Shown here piece by piece: positions 1-8,555 of a DNA stretch of 64,000 bases. The DNA lies in the NCBI RefSeq assembly GCF_017498485.1, contig NZ_CP071795.1, positions 3,268,501 to 3,332,500 of the forward strand, read 5' to 3'. Both the position numbers and the translations under genes were made by a program. A model generated the notes under the pieces. That model was not told the DNA's origin. It was given only the letters and a program-made list of their open reading frames with translations, and did no database searches. This DNA comes from Polaribacter batillariae (GTDB taxonomy: Bacteria; Bacteroidota; Bacteroidia; Flavobacteriales; Flavobacteriaceae). The stretch's first letter is position 1. Each line of letters opens with the position of its first letter.

Positions 1-2
1 AA

Positions 3-311
3 CAACTTTGGGAAATAGATGGGGTTCCATTAACAGGAAAAGTATCCATTGCAAATGCTACAGCAAATCTTAAAAACAATAAATTACAGGTTAATTGGGA
101 AGTGCTAAATAAAAAAGGGAAAGTAAAGGTGTATATAGCAACTACAAATAATTTCTCTAAAGGTAAAAAAGATCAATATATACTGATGAAAAATATCAAA
201 ACTAGGAAAAAAGAAGTGATAATCGATGTCTCAAAATTTAAATCATCTTTTTATAAAGTTGTTTTAGAAGGAAAATACAATACCATTAACACTTGGGTAA
301 TTAATAAATAA
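3..311 (+). CDS. C-terminal fragment of an unknown protein, cut by the window edge
   Basis: The reading frame is open from the first complete codon at position 3, so this is the last ~102 residues of a longer protein that begins outside the window. An internal GTG at 102 is not a credible start because the frame continues upstream. The visible part alternates short polar and hydrophobic segments, as a beta-sandwich (Fn3-like) terminal domain would. There is no membrane segment and no recognisable type IX sorting tail. It ends 12 bases before the metallophosphoesterase gene and is probably in the same operon. I do not recognise the family and assign no function. Confidence 0.6.
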   Translation, partial: QLWEIDGVPLTGKVSIANATANLKNNKLQVNWEVLNKKGKVKVYIATTNNFSKGKKDQYILMKNIKTRKKEVIIDVSKFKSSFYKVVLEGKYNTINTWVINK

Positions 312-323
312 CATTTAATAAGC

Positions 324-1250
324 ATGAAAGAAGTTCAAAATTCTAAAAGAAGGGAGTTTATAAAAAAAATCGGATTGGTTGCAGGTGCCTCAGCAATAGC
401 TCCCATAACATTGTCGGCTCAAAACAACACGACTAAAAGTAGCAAAAAAAAGGTGCTTAGAGTTGCACATGTCACAGATATTCACATGTCAGATGGTAAT
501 GATGCGCCCAATCGTTTTAAAAAGTGTATAGCAGACGTAAAAAAACACAACGTCGATTTTTTTCTAAATGGAGGAGATACAATTATGGCTGCAGACTATG
601 GAGACATTACTCGCGAAAGAGTATTAGAGCAGTGGAAACTTTGGGACGAATTAAAACAAGAATTCAAAGAATACGAAATGTACAGTTGCTTAGGCAATCA
701 CGATATGTGGTGGGCAGCTCCAGATAAAAAAGATTCAATGTATGGAAAAGACTATGTAATTAAAAGAATGGAAATGCAAAGCAGGTATTATAGCTTTTTT
801 AAAAACGGATGGTATTTTATAGTGCTAGACAGTAATAATTCTAGAGCAGGTTCCTTAGATAAAGAACAGCGTGCTTGGTTAGAAAATGAATTAAGCAAAA
901 TGCCAAAAGATGCTTCAGTATTAGTAATGAGCCATTACCCGATCTTGGCTGTAAGCACCATTCCTTATGGAGGTAGTCATACAGATAGTAAATACATTAT
1001 GAAGTTATTTTATAAACATCCAAACAAAAAAATACATTGCATTAGTGGTCATATGCATTTGTTAGATACAGCCATTTATAATAACGTAAATTACTACTGC
1101 AATGGTTCTATGAGTGGTTATTGGTGGGGAGAAGGAGATAAAGATTCTGCAGGCAAATATTGGTATCACGAAACGCCTCCTGGATATTCTATTATCGATT
1201 TCTTCGACGATGGATCTATAAATAACATCTATTATCCACATCCTTATTAA
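324..1250 (+). CDS. Tat-exported calcineurin-like metallophosphoesterase
   Basis: This 308-residue protein has a twin-arginine signal (RREFIKKIG, residues 9-17) followed by a hydrophobic stretch and an ASA/SAQ-type cleavage region near residue 32. The dimetal phosphoesterase motifs occur in the expected order: TDIH (Asp52, His54), NGGD (Asp85), GNHD (Asn125, His126), a later SHYP and GHMH near the C-terminus. These residues bind two metals and hydrolyse phosphomono- or diesters. The substrate cannot be read from the sequence. Export in folded form by Tat fits a metal-loaded enzyme acting in the periplasm. It follows the partial upstream gene closely and is probably co-transcribed with it. The ATG at 324 is the only start that keeps the Tat signal whole. 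Confidence 0.85.
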   Translation: MKEVQNSKRREFIKKIGLVAGASAIAPITLSAQNNTTKSSKKKVLRVAHVTDIHMSDGNDAPNRFKKCIADVKKHNVDFFLNGGDTIMAADYGDITRERVLEQWKLWDELKQEFKEYEMYSCLGNHDMWWAAPDKKDSMYGKDYVIKRMEMQSRYYSFFKNGWYFIVLDSNNSRAGSLDKEQRAWLENELSKMPKDASVLVMSHYPILAVSTIPYGGSHTDSKYIMKLFYKHPNKKIHCISGHMHLLDTAIYNNVNYYCNGSMSGYWWGEGDKDSAGKYWYHETPPGYSIIDFFDDGSINNIYYPHPY

Positions 1251-1464
1251 TCTAATACCCGTTATTGTTTGAAATTACTGGAAAAGAAATGGATAATTTT
1301 TTTCTTTATATAAACAAGAAAACGAAAGCATAGCCTTAGCTACGGTTTTTTTTATTCTGAAATAGAAAGGAAAAAAAGGCGATTTATTACAGGATTTTCA
1401 AATGATAAATGGTATAAAAACATAACTTTAGAAGAAACCTTAGAGGTCATTTACAAATCAAGAT
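1251..1464 (+). other. Intergenic stretch with a short open remnant, no assignable gene
   Basis: About 210 bases lie between the metallophosphoesterase and a terminator. One frame stays open for about 49 codons and ends in TAA at about 1464, with a plausible-looking tail (residues TLEETLEVIYKSR) but no start codon and no upstream continuation. It may be the decayed 3' end of a lost gene. A weak TAGC/GCTA hairpin followed by eight T residues near 1333-1353 could terminate the upstream operon. Nothing else is visible. Confidence 0.3.
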
Positions 1465-1498
1465 AAAAATCCTATACATCCTGTAAAGGATTTTTTTT
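1465..1498 (+). terminator. Rho-independent terminator before ugd
   Basis: The stem AAAAATCCT (1465-1473) pairs with AGGATTTTT (1487-1495) across a 13-base loop, and the descending arm merges into a run of eight T residues. It separates the metallophosphoesterase region from the polysaccharide locus. Confidence 0.6.
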
Positions 1499-1523
1499 AT
1501 TTAAACAATGTTCACTTTTTTTG

Positions 1524-1531
1524 TAACTTCG
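1524..1531 (+). promoter_or_regulatory. Putative flavobacterial -7 element for ugd
   Basis: TAACTTCG matches TAnnTTTG with one mismatch and lies 25 bases before the ugd ATG. No clear TTG -33 partner is visible, so this is a weak call. Confidence 0.35.
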
Positions 1532-1556
1532 CTTGTTTTAATTTTAAAAGCATATA

Positions 1557-2882
1557 ATGAAAGTAGTTGTTGTTGGAACGGGTTATGTTGGGTTAGTTTC
1601 GGGAGTTTGTTTTGCGGAAATGGGAAATACAGTTACTTGTGTAGATATTGATAAAGAAAAAATAACCCTCTTAAAAAATGGAATAATTCCAATATTTGAA
1701 CCTGGCTTGACACAGATGGTTCAAAAAAATGCAAAAAATAAGAACCTTTCTTTTACTACAGATTTGTCTTCGGTTATTAAAAACACCGAAATTATTTTTA
1801 TAGCTGTAGGAACTCCTATGGGCGAAGATGGCTCAGCAGATTTACAATATGTTTTAAAAGTAGCGAGTTCAATTGGGCAAACAATGCAAAATAAGTTAAT
1901 TGTTGCAAATAAATCTACAGTGCCTGTTGGAACAGCAGATAAAGTAAAAGAAGTAATTGCAAAAGAGTTAAAAATTAGAAATGTAATTATTGATTTTGAT
2001 GTCGTTTCCAACCCTGAATTTCTAAAAGAAGGAGATGCCATTAACGATTTTATGAAACCAGATCGAATAGTTATTGGTACAAATTCAGAAGCTGTTTTTA
2101 CAAAAATGGAACAATTATACTCACCCTTCTTTAGAACTCACGATCGTTTTATAAGAATGGATGTTCGTTCTGCAGAAATGACAAAATATGCCGCAAATGC
2201 GATGCTGGCAACTAAAATTTCTTTTATGAACGAAATTGCCAATATTTGCGAAAATGTAGGGGCAGATGCAAATAAAGTACGGTTAGGAATCGGTTCAGAT
2301 AAAAGAATAGGGTATAGTTTTATTTATCCAGGAGTTGGTTATGGAGGTTCTTGCTTTCCAAAAGATGTAAAAGCTTTAAAAAAAACAGCAGAAAACTGTG
2401 GATATGAAGCAAAATTAATCGCTGCTGTAGAAGAGGTAAACAACAGTCAAAAATTAGCAATTGTTAACAAGGTAATTGCAAAGTTTGGAGAAGATTTAAC
2501 AGGGTTCACTTTCGGTTTGTGGGGGTTGTCCTATAAACCAGGAACAGACGATATGCGAGAAGCACCTTCTATCTATACAATTAAAGAATTGGTAAAAAGA
2601 GGCGCTGTTGTTAAAGTGTACGACCCGAAAGCCACTAAGAATGCAAAAGCGTTTTATTTAAAAGAGATTCGAAATATTGTTTACTGCAATACGAAATACG
2701 AAGTTTTACAAGATTCAAGTGCTTTAATTTTATTAACAGAATGGAAAGAGTTTCGTTCTCCAGATTTTGAAGAAATAAAAATACAATTAAAATTTCCTAT
2801 TATTTTTGATGGTAGAAATCAGTACAATGCTTTTAATTTAAAGGATAATGGATTTGAGTATTACCAGATTGGGAAAGAATAG
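1557..2882 (+). CDS. ugd: UDP-glucose 6-dehydrogenase
   Basis: This 441-residue cytoplasmic enzyme should oxidise UDP-glucose to UDP-glucuronic acid in two NAD-dependent steps. The Rossmann motif GTGYVGLVSG is at the N-terminus, and the catalytic cysteine lies in GGSCFPKD at about Cys266. The C-terminal UDP-binding domain carries the usual GLSYKPGTDD(M)RE signature. Length and domain order (NAD-binding, central helical, UDP-binding) are normal for the family. It is the first gene of the polysaccharide locus and has its own apparent promoter and upstream terminator. It is one of three nucleotide-sugar dehydrogenases in the locus. The other two have GGHC active sites typical of N-acetylhexosamine substrates, which supports UDP-glucose as the substrate here. 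Confidence 0.93.
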   Translation: MKVVVVGTGYVGLVSGVCFAEMGNTVTCVDIDKEKITLLKNGIIPIFEPGLTQMVQKNAKNKNLSFTTDLSSVIKNTEIIFIAVGTPMGEDGSADLQYVLKVASSIGQTMQNKLIVANKSTVPVGTADKVKEVIAKELKIRNVIIDFDVVSNPEFLKEGDAINDFMKPDRIVIGTNSEAVFTKMEQLYSPFFRTHDRFIRMDVRSAEMTKYAANAMLATKISFMNEIANICENVGADANKVRLGIGSDKRIGYSFIYPGVGYGGSCFPKDVKALKKTAENCGYEAKLIAAVEEVNNSQKLAIVNKVIAKFGEDLTGFTFGLWGLSYKPGTDDMREAPSIYTIKELVKRGAVVKVYDPKATKNAKAFYLKEIRNIVYCNTKYEVLQDSSALILLTEWKEFRSPDFEEIKIQLKFPIIFDGRNQYNAFNLKDNGFEYYQIGKE

Positions 2883-2979
2883 TGTAAAATTATTCTTAAT
2901 TTAAGAAGAAAAAAAACATGAAATTTTCTAAAACAGAAACGAATTCTTATTATTGGATTAATGATTAAGATAGTTTTTG

Positions 2980-2987
2980 TATTTTCG
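2980..2987 (+). promoter_or_regulatory. Putative -7 element upstream of the wbpP-type epimerase
   Basis: TATTTTCG (one mismatch to TAnnTTTG) has a TTG at 2953-2955, 24 bases upstream. It lies 24 bases before the ATG at 3011 and would start the wbpP-tviB-wlbA transcript. Confidence 0.4.
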
Positions 2988-3010
2988 CTACCTTAAAATA
3001 GTTATTGTTG

Positions 3011-3991
3011 ATGAATATTGAATTGTCGGAAAAAAAGATAGTAGTAACAGGCGGAGCTGGCTTTATCGGCTCTAATCTTTGTGAGACACTTCTTAATAAA
3101 AACAATAAGGTTGTTTGTTTAGATAATTTTTCAACAGGAAAAAAAGAAAATATAATTCCTTTTTTAGAAGATTCTAATTTTACCCTAATTAACGGTGATA
3201 TTCGAAATATAAAAGATTGCTTAAAAGCAACAAAAAATGCAGATTATGTTTTGCATCAGGCCGCACTGGGTTCTGTTCCAAGATCAATAGCAGATCCAAT
3301 AACCTCTAACGAAGTTAATGTTTCTGGCTTCTTAAATATGTTAGTCGCATCAAGAGATCATAAGGTAAAAAGATTCGTGTATGCAGCAAGTTCATCTACT
3401 TATGGCGATTCGGAATCACTCCCTAAAATTGAAGATAAAATAGGAAAACCGCTTTCTCCTTACGCGGTTACGAAATATGTAAACGAGTTGTATGCAGCTG
3501 TTTTTTCAAAAACGTATGGTTTAGAAACCATTGGATTGCGTTATTTTAATGTTTTTGGACGCAAACAAGACCCCAATGGAGCTTATGCGGCTGTAATACC
3601 AAAATTTGTTAGTCAATTAATGAATTTAGAATCTCCTACAATTAATGGAGATGGAAATTATTCAAGAGACTTTACTTATATAGATAATGTAATTCAGGCC
3701 AATTTATTAAGCTTAGTCGCGGATAAAAATGCGATAAATACAGTTTATAATATTGCGTACGGAGATAGAAATACGTTAAACGATTTAATAGGATACCTAA
3801 AATTTTTTTTATCAGAATACAATCCAGAAATAAAAAATATTGTGGTAGAATACGGGCCTAATAGGCAAGGAGACATTCCACATTCACAAGCAGATATAAA
3901 TAAAGCAAAAAAAATATTAGGCTATAAACCTGAGTTTTCTTTAAAAAAAGGATTAAAAGAAGCAATAGATTGGTATTGGAATAATTTATAA
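3011..3991 (+). CDS. wbpP: SDR-family UDP-N-acetylglucosamine 4-epimerase (WbpP/TviC type)
   Basis: This is an extended short-chain dehydrogenase of about 326 residues. It has the NAD motif GGAGFIGSN, the LDNFSTGK segment, and an active-site SSSTYG with YAVTK (Tyr-x3-Lys). The LDNFSTGKKENI region and overall length match the WbpP/TviC group, which interconverts UDP-GlcNAc and UDP-GalNAc or their uronic acids. Two TTG codons precede the ATG at 3011, which I prefer. It is followed after two bases by a TviB/WbpO-type dehydrogenase, the standard partner for making UDP-GalNAc uronic acid. The exact substrate (GlcNAc or GlcNAcA) is inferred from this pairing. Confidence 0.82.
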   Translation: MNIELSEKKIVVTGGAGFIGSNLCETLLNKNNKVVCLDNFSTGKKENIIPFLEDSNFTLINGDIRNIKDCLKATKNADYVLHQAALGSVPRSIADPITSNEVNVSGFLNMLVASRDHKVKRFVYAASSSTYGDSESLPKIEDKIGKPLSPYAVTKYVNELYAAVFSKTYGLETIGLRYFNVFGRKQDPNGAYAAVIPKFVSQLMNLESPTINGDGNYSRDFTYIDNVIQANLLSLVADKNAINTVYNIAYGDRNTLNDLIGYLKFFLSEYNPEIKNIVVEYGPNRQGDIPHSQADINKAKKILGYKPEFSLKKGLKEAIDWYWNNL

Positions 3992-3993
3992 AT

Positions 3994-5277
3994 ATGAGCG
4001 AGATTAAAATTGCAATAATAGGTTTGGGCTATGTTGGGCTTCCTTTGGCAAGATTGTTTGCTACAAAATATCCAGTAGTTGGTTTTGATATTAATAAAAC
4101 GAGGGTATCTGAATTAATGCAAGGAAAAGACGTTACTTTAGAAGTTGAAGAAGATATTTTAAAAGATGTTTTAATTGATGATGGTTCGAACGAAAAAGGA
4201 CTTTTTTGCACCACAAAACGAAACGATATAAAAGATTGTAATTATTACATTGTTACCGTTCCAACACCAGTAGATAAAAATAACAGACCCGTTTTAACAC
4301 CTTTAATAAAGGCGAGTGAAACTGTTGGAGCTGTTTTAAAAAAAGACGATATCGTAATTTACGAATCGACAGTGTATCCTGGAGCAACAGAAGAAGAATG
4401 TGTACCTATTTTAGAAGAGAAATCTGGACTAACATATAACAAAGATTTTTTTGCGGGTTATTCTCCAGAAAGAATTAATCCAGGAGACAAAAAACATACC
4501 GTAGAAAAAATTTTAAAAGTTACATCTGGGTCAAATTTAGAAACTGGAAAAAAAGTAGATAATTTATATCAATCGGTTATTATCGCAGGTACTCATTTAG
4601 CCCCAACCATAAAAGTTGCAGAAGCAGCAAAAGTGATAGAGAATTCTCAAAGAGATATCAATATTGCTTTTGTAAATGAATTGGCAAAAATATTCAATTT
4701 AATGGATATTAATACCAATGATGTTTTAGAAGCTGCAGGCACAAAATGGAACTTTTTACCATTTAAACCAGGTTTAGTGGGTGGACATTGCATAGGTGTA
4801 GATCCGTATTATTTAGCGCAAAAAGCACAAGAATTTGGATATCATCCAGAAATTATTTTAGCAGGAAGAAGAGTAAATGATGGTATGGGTAAATACGTAG
4901 CGTCTGAAGTTGCAAAACTAATGATAAAAGAAGATGTTGAAGTAAAAAATGCAGATATTTTAGTTTTAGGAATTACGTTTAAAGAAAATTGCCCCGATGT
5001 TAGAAACACCAAAGCAGTAGATGTTGTTAAAGAGTTGATAGATTTTGGAACAAATGTTACTATTTACGACCCTTGCGCCAATCCTTTAGAGGTTAAAAAA
5101 GAATACAATTTAGATTCTCAAAAAAATATTCCTCATAAAAAATTCGATGCAATCATATTAACAGTTGCTCACAACGAATTTAAAAAACTCAATTTAGATA
5201 AGTTGAAAAAAGAAAAATCTGTGGTTTACGATGTTAAGAATTTTTTAGAAACAGAGAAAATAGACAAATCGCTTTAA
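3994..5277 (+). CDS. tviB: UDP-N-acetylhexosamine dehydrogenase (TviB/WbpO family)
   Basis: This 427-residue nucleotide-sugar dehydrogenase has N-terminal GLGYVGLPLA, the segment VPTPVDKNNRP, and the catalytic cysteine in GGHCIGVDPYY (about Cys266). It ends with the GITFKENCPDVRNTK UDP-binding signature. These features mark the Vi-polysaccharide TviB/WbpO group, which oxidises the C6 of UDP-GlcNAc or UDP-GalNAc to the uronic acid. It lies two bases after the epimerase gene, and the next gene starts right after its stop codon, so the three are one operon. It differs clearly from ugd (GGSC) and from the wecC product at 8556, so the three dehydrogenases are probably not redundant. Confidence 0.87.
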   Translation: MSEIKIAIIGLGYVGLPLARLFATKYPVVGFDINKTRVSELMQGKDVTLEVEEDILKDVLIDDGSNEKGLFCTTKRNDIKDCNYYIVTVPTPVDKNNRPVLTPLIKASETVGAVLKKDDIVIYESTVYPGATEEECVPILEEKSGLTYNKDFFAGYSPERINPGDKKHTVEKILKVTSGSNLETGKKVDNLYQSVIIAGTHLAPTIKVAEAAKVIENSQRDINIAFVNELAKIFNLMDINTNDVLEAAGTKWNFLPFKPGLVGGHCIGVDPYYLAQKAQEFGYHPEIILAGRRVNDGMGKYVASEVAKLMIKEDVEVKNADILVLGITFKENCPDVRNTKAVDVVKELIDFGTNVTIYDPCANPLEVKKEYNLDSQKNIPHKKFDAIILTVAHNEFKKLNLDKLKKEKSVVYDVKNFLETEKIDKSL

Positions 5278-5278
5278 A

Positions 5279-6211
5279 ATGAAGAATTTTGCACTCATAG
5301 GAGCAGCTGGTTACATTGCACCAAGGCATTTAAAAGCCATAAAAGACACCAATAATCATTTAATTGCAGCTTTAGATAAGTTCGATTCTGTGGGGGTTAT
5401 GGACAGTTATTTTCCAGAAGCCGATTTTTTTGTAGAATTTGAAAGGTTTGATCGTCATATAGAAAAATTAAAAAGAGCAGGAACACAATTAGATTATGTA
5501 AGTATCTGTACGCCAAATTATTTACACGATTCTCATATAAGAATGGCGCTAAGAAGAGGAGCTCACGCAATTTGTGAAAAACCAATCGTGTTAAACCCTT
5601 GGAATATAGATGCTTTAGAAGCCATTGAAAAAGAATCACAAGGAAACATTAATACAATTCTTCAATTAAGATTGCACGAATCTATTATAAAATTGAAAAA
5701 TAAAGTAGCTTCCGAAAACAGAAAAGAGAAATACGATGTCGATTTAACATACATTACCTCAAGAGGAAAATGGTATGATATTTCATGGAAAGGAGATGAA
5801 AGTAAATCAGGAGGAATTGCAACCAATATTGGAGTACATTTTTACGATATGTTATCTTGGGTCTTTGGAAGAGTACAAGAAAATAAAGTTCATTTAAGAG
5901 AAAACCACAAAGCAGCAGGCTATTTAGAATTTGAAAACGCCAGAGTTCGATGGTTTTTGTCTATTGATGAAAATGATTTGCCAGTTCATATCAAACAAAT
6001 CAACCAAAGAACTTTTCGTTCTATAACTATAAACAATGAAGAAGTTGAGTTTAGCGACGGTTTTACTGAATTACATACAAAAAGTTATCAACAAATATTA
6101 AAAGGAAATGGTTTTGGTTTGGAAGATGTTAGACAGTCTATACAAATAGTTCATGATATTAGAAATAATCAGATTTTTAAAAGTATCAATAACCATTTCT
6201 TTAATAAATAG
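5279..6211 (+). CDS. Gfo/Idh/MocA oxidoreductase, WlbA/WbpB type (UDP-GlcNAcA 3-dehydrogenase)
   Basis: The 310-residue protein has an N-terminal Rossmann fold ([17 protein letters not shown]), the family motif [10 protein letters not shown] near residue 100, and a C-terminal beta-sheet domain. The start and length match WlbA/WbpB, which oxidises the C3 of UDP-GlcNAc uronic acid so that an amino group can be added. That substrate is a plausible product of the dehydrogenase just upstream. The usual partners, a WbpE aminotransferase and a WbpD acetyltransferase, are not adjacent. The only aminotransferase and hexapeptide acetyltransferase in the locus (20556-22293) look dedicated to bacillosamine. 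Either they are shared, partners lie elsewhere, or the 3-keto sugar has another fate. Confidence 0.78.
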   Translation: MKNFALIGAAGYIAPRHLKAIKDTNNHLIAALDKFDSVGVMDSYFPEADFFVEFERFDRHIEKLKRAGTQLDYVSICTPNYLHDSHIRMALRRGAHAICEKPIVLNPWNIDALEAIEKESQGNINTILQLRLHESIIKLKNKVASENRKEKYDVDLTYITSRGKWYDISWKGDESKSGGIATNIGVHFYDMLSWVFGRVQENKVHLRENHKAAGYLEFENARVRWFLSIDENDLPVHIKQINQRTFRSITINNEEVEFSDGFTELHTKSYQQILKGNGFGLEDVRQSIQIVHDIRNNQIFKSINNHFFNK

Positions 6212-6221
6212 ATTATTATTA

Positions 6222-6229
6222 TATATTTG
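6222..6229 (+). promoter_or_regulatory. -7 promoter element for wecB
   Basis: TATATTTG is a perfect TAnnTTTG match 34 bases before the wecB ATG at 6264, and lies just after the preceding gene's stop codon. Confidence 0.5.
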
Positions 6230-6263
6230 CAGAAATAAAATTTCAACTCTGAAAGACTTATTT

Positions 6264-7379
6264 ATGAAAAAGAACCTAATAATTTTTGGTACCCGACCAG
6301 AAGCTATTAAAATGGCACCTTTGGTTAATCAATTTTTAAAAAATCATCGATTTGAAACTAGAGTTTGTGTAACAGGTCAGCATAGAGAAATGCTAGATCA
6401 AGTACTAGACTTTTTTGACATCACACCCGATTATGATTTGAGTTTGATGAAACCCAATCAAAATTTATATAATTTAACAGGCGAGGTTATTTCGGGATTA
6501 AAACCAATTCTAGAAGAATTTCAACCTAATTTTGTATATGTCCATGGCGATACGACGACGACGATGGCAGCAAGTATTGCAGGGTTTTATTCAGGAGCAA
6601 AAGTATGTCATGTAGAAGCAGGTTTACGTACACATAATGTGTTATCGCCTTTTCCAGAAGAGATGAATAGGCAAGTTACAGGAAGAGCTGCAACTTATCA
6701 TTTTGCACCTACAATAAAATCACAGGAAAATTTACTTAAAGAAAACATTCTCAAAGATGATATTTTAGTTACAGGAAATACTGTAATTGATGCATTATTA
6801 GAAAGTTCCAACCGAGTAGAAAGTTTGCAAAACGAAGAAATTACACATCTTCAAGAAAAAGTAGATTTTAACAAAAGAATTTTATTAGTTACTGGTCATA
6901 GAAGAGAAAATCACGGACAAGGATTTATCAATATTTGTGCGGCTCTAAAATATATTGCAGAGGAAAACTCATCTGTAGAAATTGTATATCCTGTACACTT
7001 AAACCCAAATGTATTGAAGCCAGTTAATAAACTATTGGGTAAAGTTAAAAATATTCATTTGGTAAAACCATTATCATATCCATCATTTGTTTGGTTGATG
7101 AATAAAAGTTATTTGATTATTACCGATAGTGGTGGTGTACAAGAAGAAGCGCCAAGTTTGGGAAAACCTGTTTTGGTGATGCGAGACACGACTGAACGAC
7201 CAGAAGCAGTAGAAGCAGGAACGGTGATTTTGGTAGGAACTGATACGCAAAAGATTATTAAAGAAACACAAGAATTACTAGACAATTCTGAAACATATAC
7301 CTCAATGAGCGCTTTACACAATCCGTATGGAGATGGAAAAGCGTGTCAGAGAATTATTGAGTTTGTTTCAAAGTTGTAA
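6264..7379 (+). CDS. wecB: Non-hydrolysing UDP-N-acetylglucosamine 2-epimerase
   Basis: This enzyme of about 371 residues interconverts UDP-GlcNAc and UDP-ManNAc. Recognisable segments are [13 protein letters not shown] at the N-terminus, [28 protein letters not shown] and TDSGGVQEE. These are the GT-B-fold active-site motifs of WecB/MnaA. The frame is open from 6153, but residues before the ATG at 6264 are not family-like and overlap both the previous gene and the -7 element, so the start is 6264. The wecC product encoded at 8556 would oxidise UDP-ManNAc to UDP-ManNAcA. The lone glycosyltransferase between them probably uses one of these sugars. Confidence 0.9.
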   Translation: MKKNLIIFGTRPEAIKMAPLVNQFLKNHRFETRVCVTGQHREMLDQVLDFFDITPDYDLSLMKPNQNLYNLTGEVISGLKPILEEFQPNFVYVHGDTTTTMAASIAGFYSGAKVCHVEAGLRTHNVLSPFPEEMNRQVTGRAATYHFAPTIKSQENLLKENILKDDILVTGNTVIDALLESSNRVESLQNEEITHLQEKVDFNKRILLVTGHRRENHGQGFINICAALKYIAEENSSVEIVYPVHLNPNVLKPVNKLLGKVKNIHLVKPLSYPSFVWLMNKSYLIITDSGGVQEEAPSLGKPVLVMRDTTERPEAVEAGTVILVGTDTQKIIKETQELLDNSETYTSMSALHNPYGDGKACQRIIEFVSKL

Positions 7380-7382
7380 CAA

Positions 7383-8513
7383 ATGAAATTATTAATTGAT
7401 TGTTCTAGTTTGAGAGTTGGAGGTGGGATTCAAGTGGCCGCTTCTTTTATTTATGACTTAAAGATTATTAGTTGTAAAATTAAGCGATATACTATCGTTC
7501 TTTCGCCACAAATGAAAACAATTTTTGATAGAGAATTGTTTGATAAAAAAAAGTTTGAGTTTATTGATTTGCCCACATCTATTTATTCATATTTATTCAA
7601 AAGAATAAATAAGTTACAAAGTATTGAAAAGAAAGTGTCTCCAGATATAGTTTTTTCAGTTTTTGGTCCCTCATACTATAAAAGTAATGTACCTAAACTA
7701 GTAGGTTTTGCACTTGCACAATACTTGTATTATGAGTCTCCATACTTTAAAACATTATCAAAGAGAGATTTATTTAAATTATTTATTTTCAAAAAAACTA
7801 AACTTTTTTTCTTAAAGAATAGATCTACATCTCTAGTTTTTGAAACTAAATTAGCTGAAGAAAGATTTAATCTTTTATATAATAGGAAAAATAAAAAAAA
7901 AACATACATAGTTTCCAATGCATTGAATCAAGTATTTCTTGATAAGAAAATAAGTTATGAAAGGAAAGATGCAGAAGTTTTTAATATTTTGGTTTTATCA
8001 TCAAATTACAAGCACAAAAACATAAACATTATTCCTATAGTAATTGATTATTTACTAAAATCAAATAATGAAAAAAAAATTAAATTTATTTTAACATTAG
8101 ATGAACAAGAAGTAAATTTTGATAAAAAATATGATAACCATATAGATTTTATTGGAGAGGTAGATATTGAAGATTTACCAAAACTATATTCTAACGTAGA
8201 TATGTTGTTTATGCCTACTTTATTAGAAACTTTTTCTGCTTCTTATATAGAAGCCATGTACACAAGAAAAATAATTCTTACAACCAATTTGTTGTTTGCA
8301 AAAGATATATGCAGAGATGGCGCAGTTTATTTCACCCCCTTAAGTGCTAAAGATGCAAGTGATAAAATAAATTTCATAATTAAAAACGATGTTTTTAGAA
8401 CTAAAATAATTAATTTAGCAGCAAAAAATTTTAGACGATTTTATAGTAGTCTAGATAGGACCGAAAAATATATAAAAATAATCGAATCATTAAATGAAGA
8501 AACATATGGGTAA
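7383..8513 (+). CDS. Glycosyltransferase family 4-like protein
   Basis: This is a 376-residue GT-B glycosyltransferase. The N-terminal acceptor domain begins KLLIDCSSLRVGGG, with a glycine loop typical of GT4 enzymes. The C-terminal donor domain has the E-x7-E region (PTLLETFSASYIEAM, around residue 280). There is no membrane span, and it should act at the inner face of the membrane on lipid-linked oligosaccharide. It starts three bases after wecB. Base composition is more AT-rich than in the neighbouring sugar-nucleotide genes, as is usual for serotype-variable transferases. Donor and linkage cannot be predicted. Confidence 0.78.
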   Translation: MKLLIDCSSLRVGGGIQVAASFIYDLKIISCKIKRYTIVLSPQMKTIFDRELFDKKKFEFIDLPTSIYSYLFKRINKLQSIEKKVSPDIVFSVFGPSYYKSNVPKLVGFALAQYLYYESPYFKTLSKRDLFKLFIFKKTKLFFLKNRSTSLVFETKLAEERFNLLYNRKNKKKTYIVSNALNQVFLDKKISYERKDAEVFNILVLSSNYKHKNINIIPIVIDYLLKSNNEKKIKFILTLDEQEVNFDKKYDNHIDFIGEVDIEDLPKLYSNVDMLFMPTLLETFSASYIEAMYTRKIILTTNLLFAKDICRDGAVYFTPLSAKDASDKINFIIKNDVFRTKIINLAAKNFRRFYSSLDRTEKYIKIIESLNEETYG

Positions 8514-8555
8514 TAATATGTTTTTTATTCTAGCTTATTTTCAAATTTAAAATTT

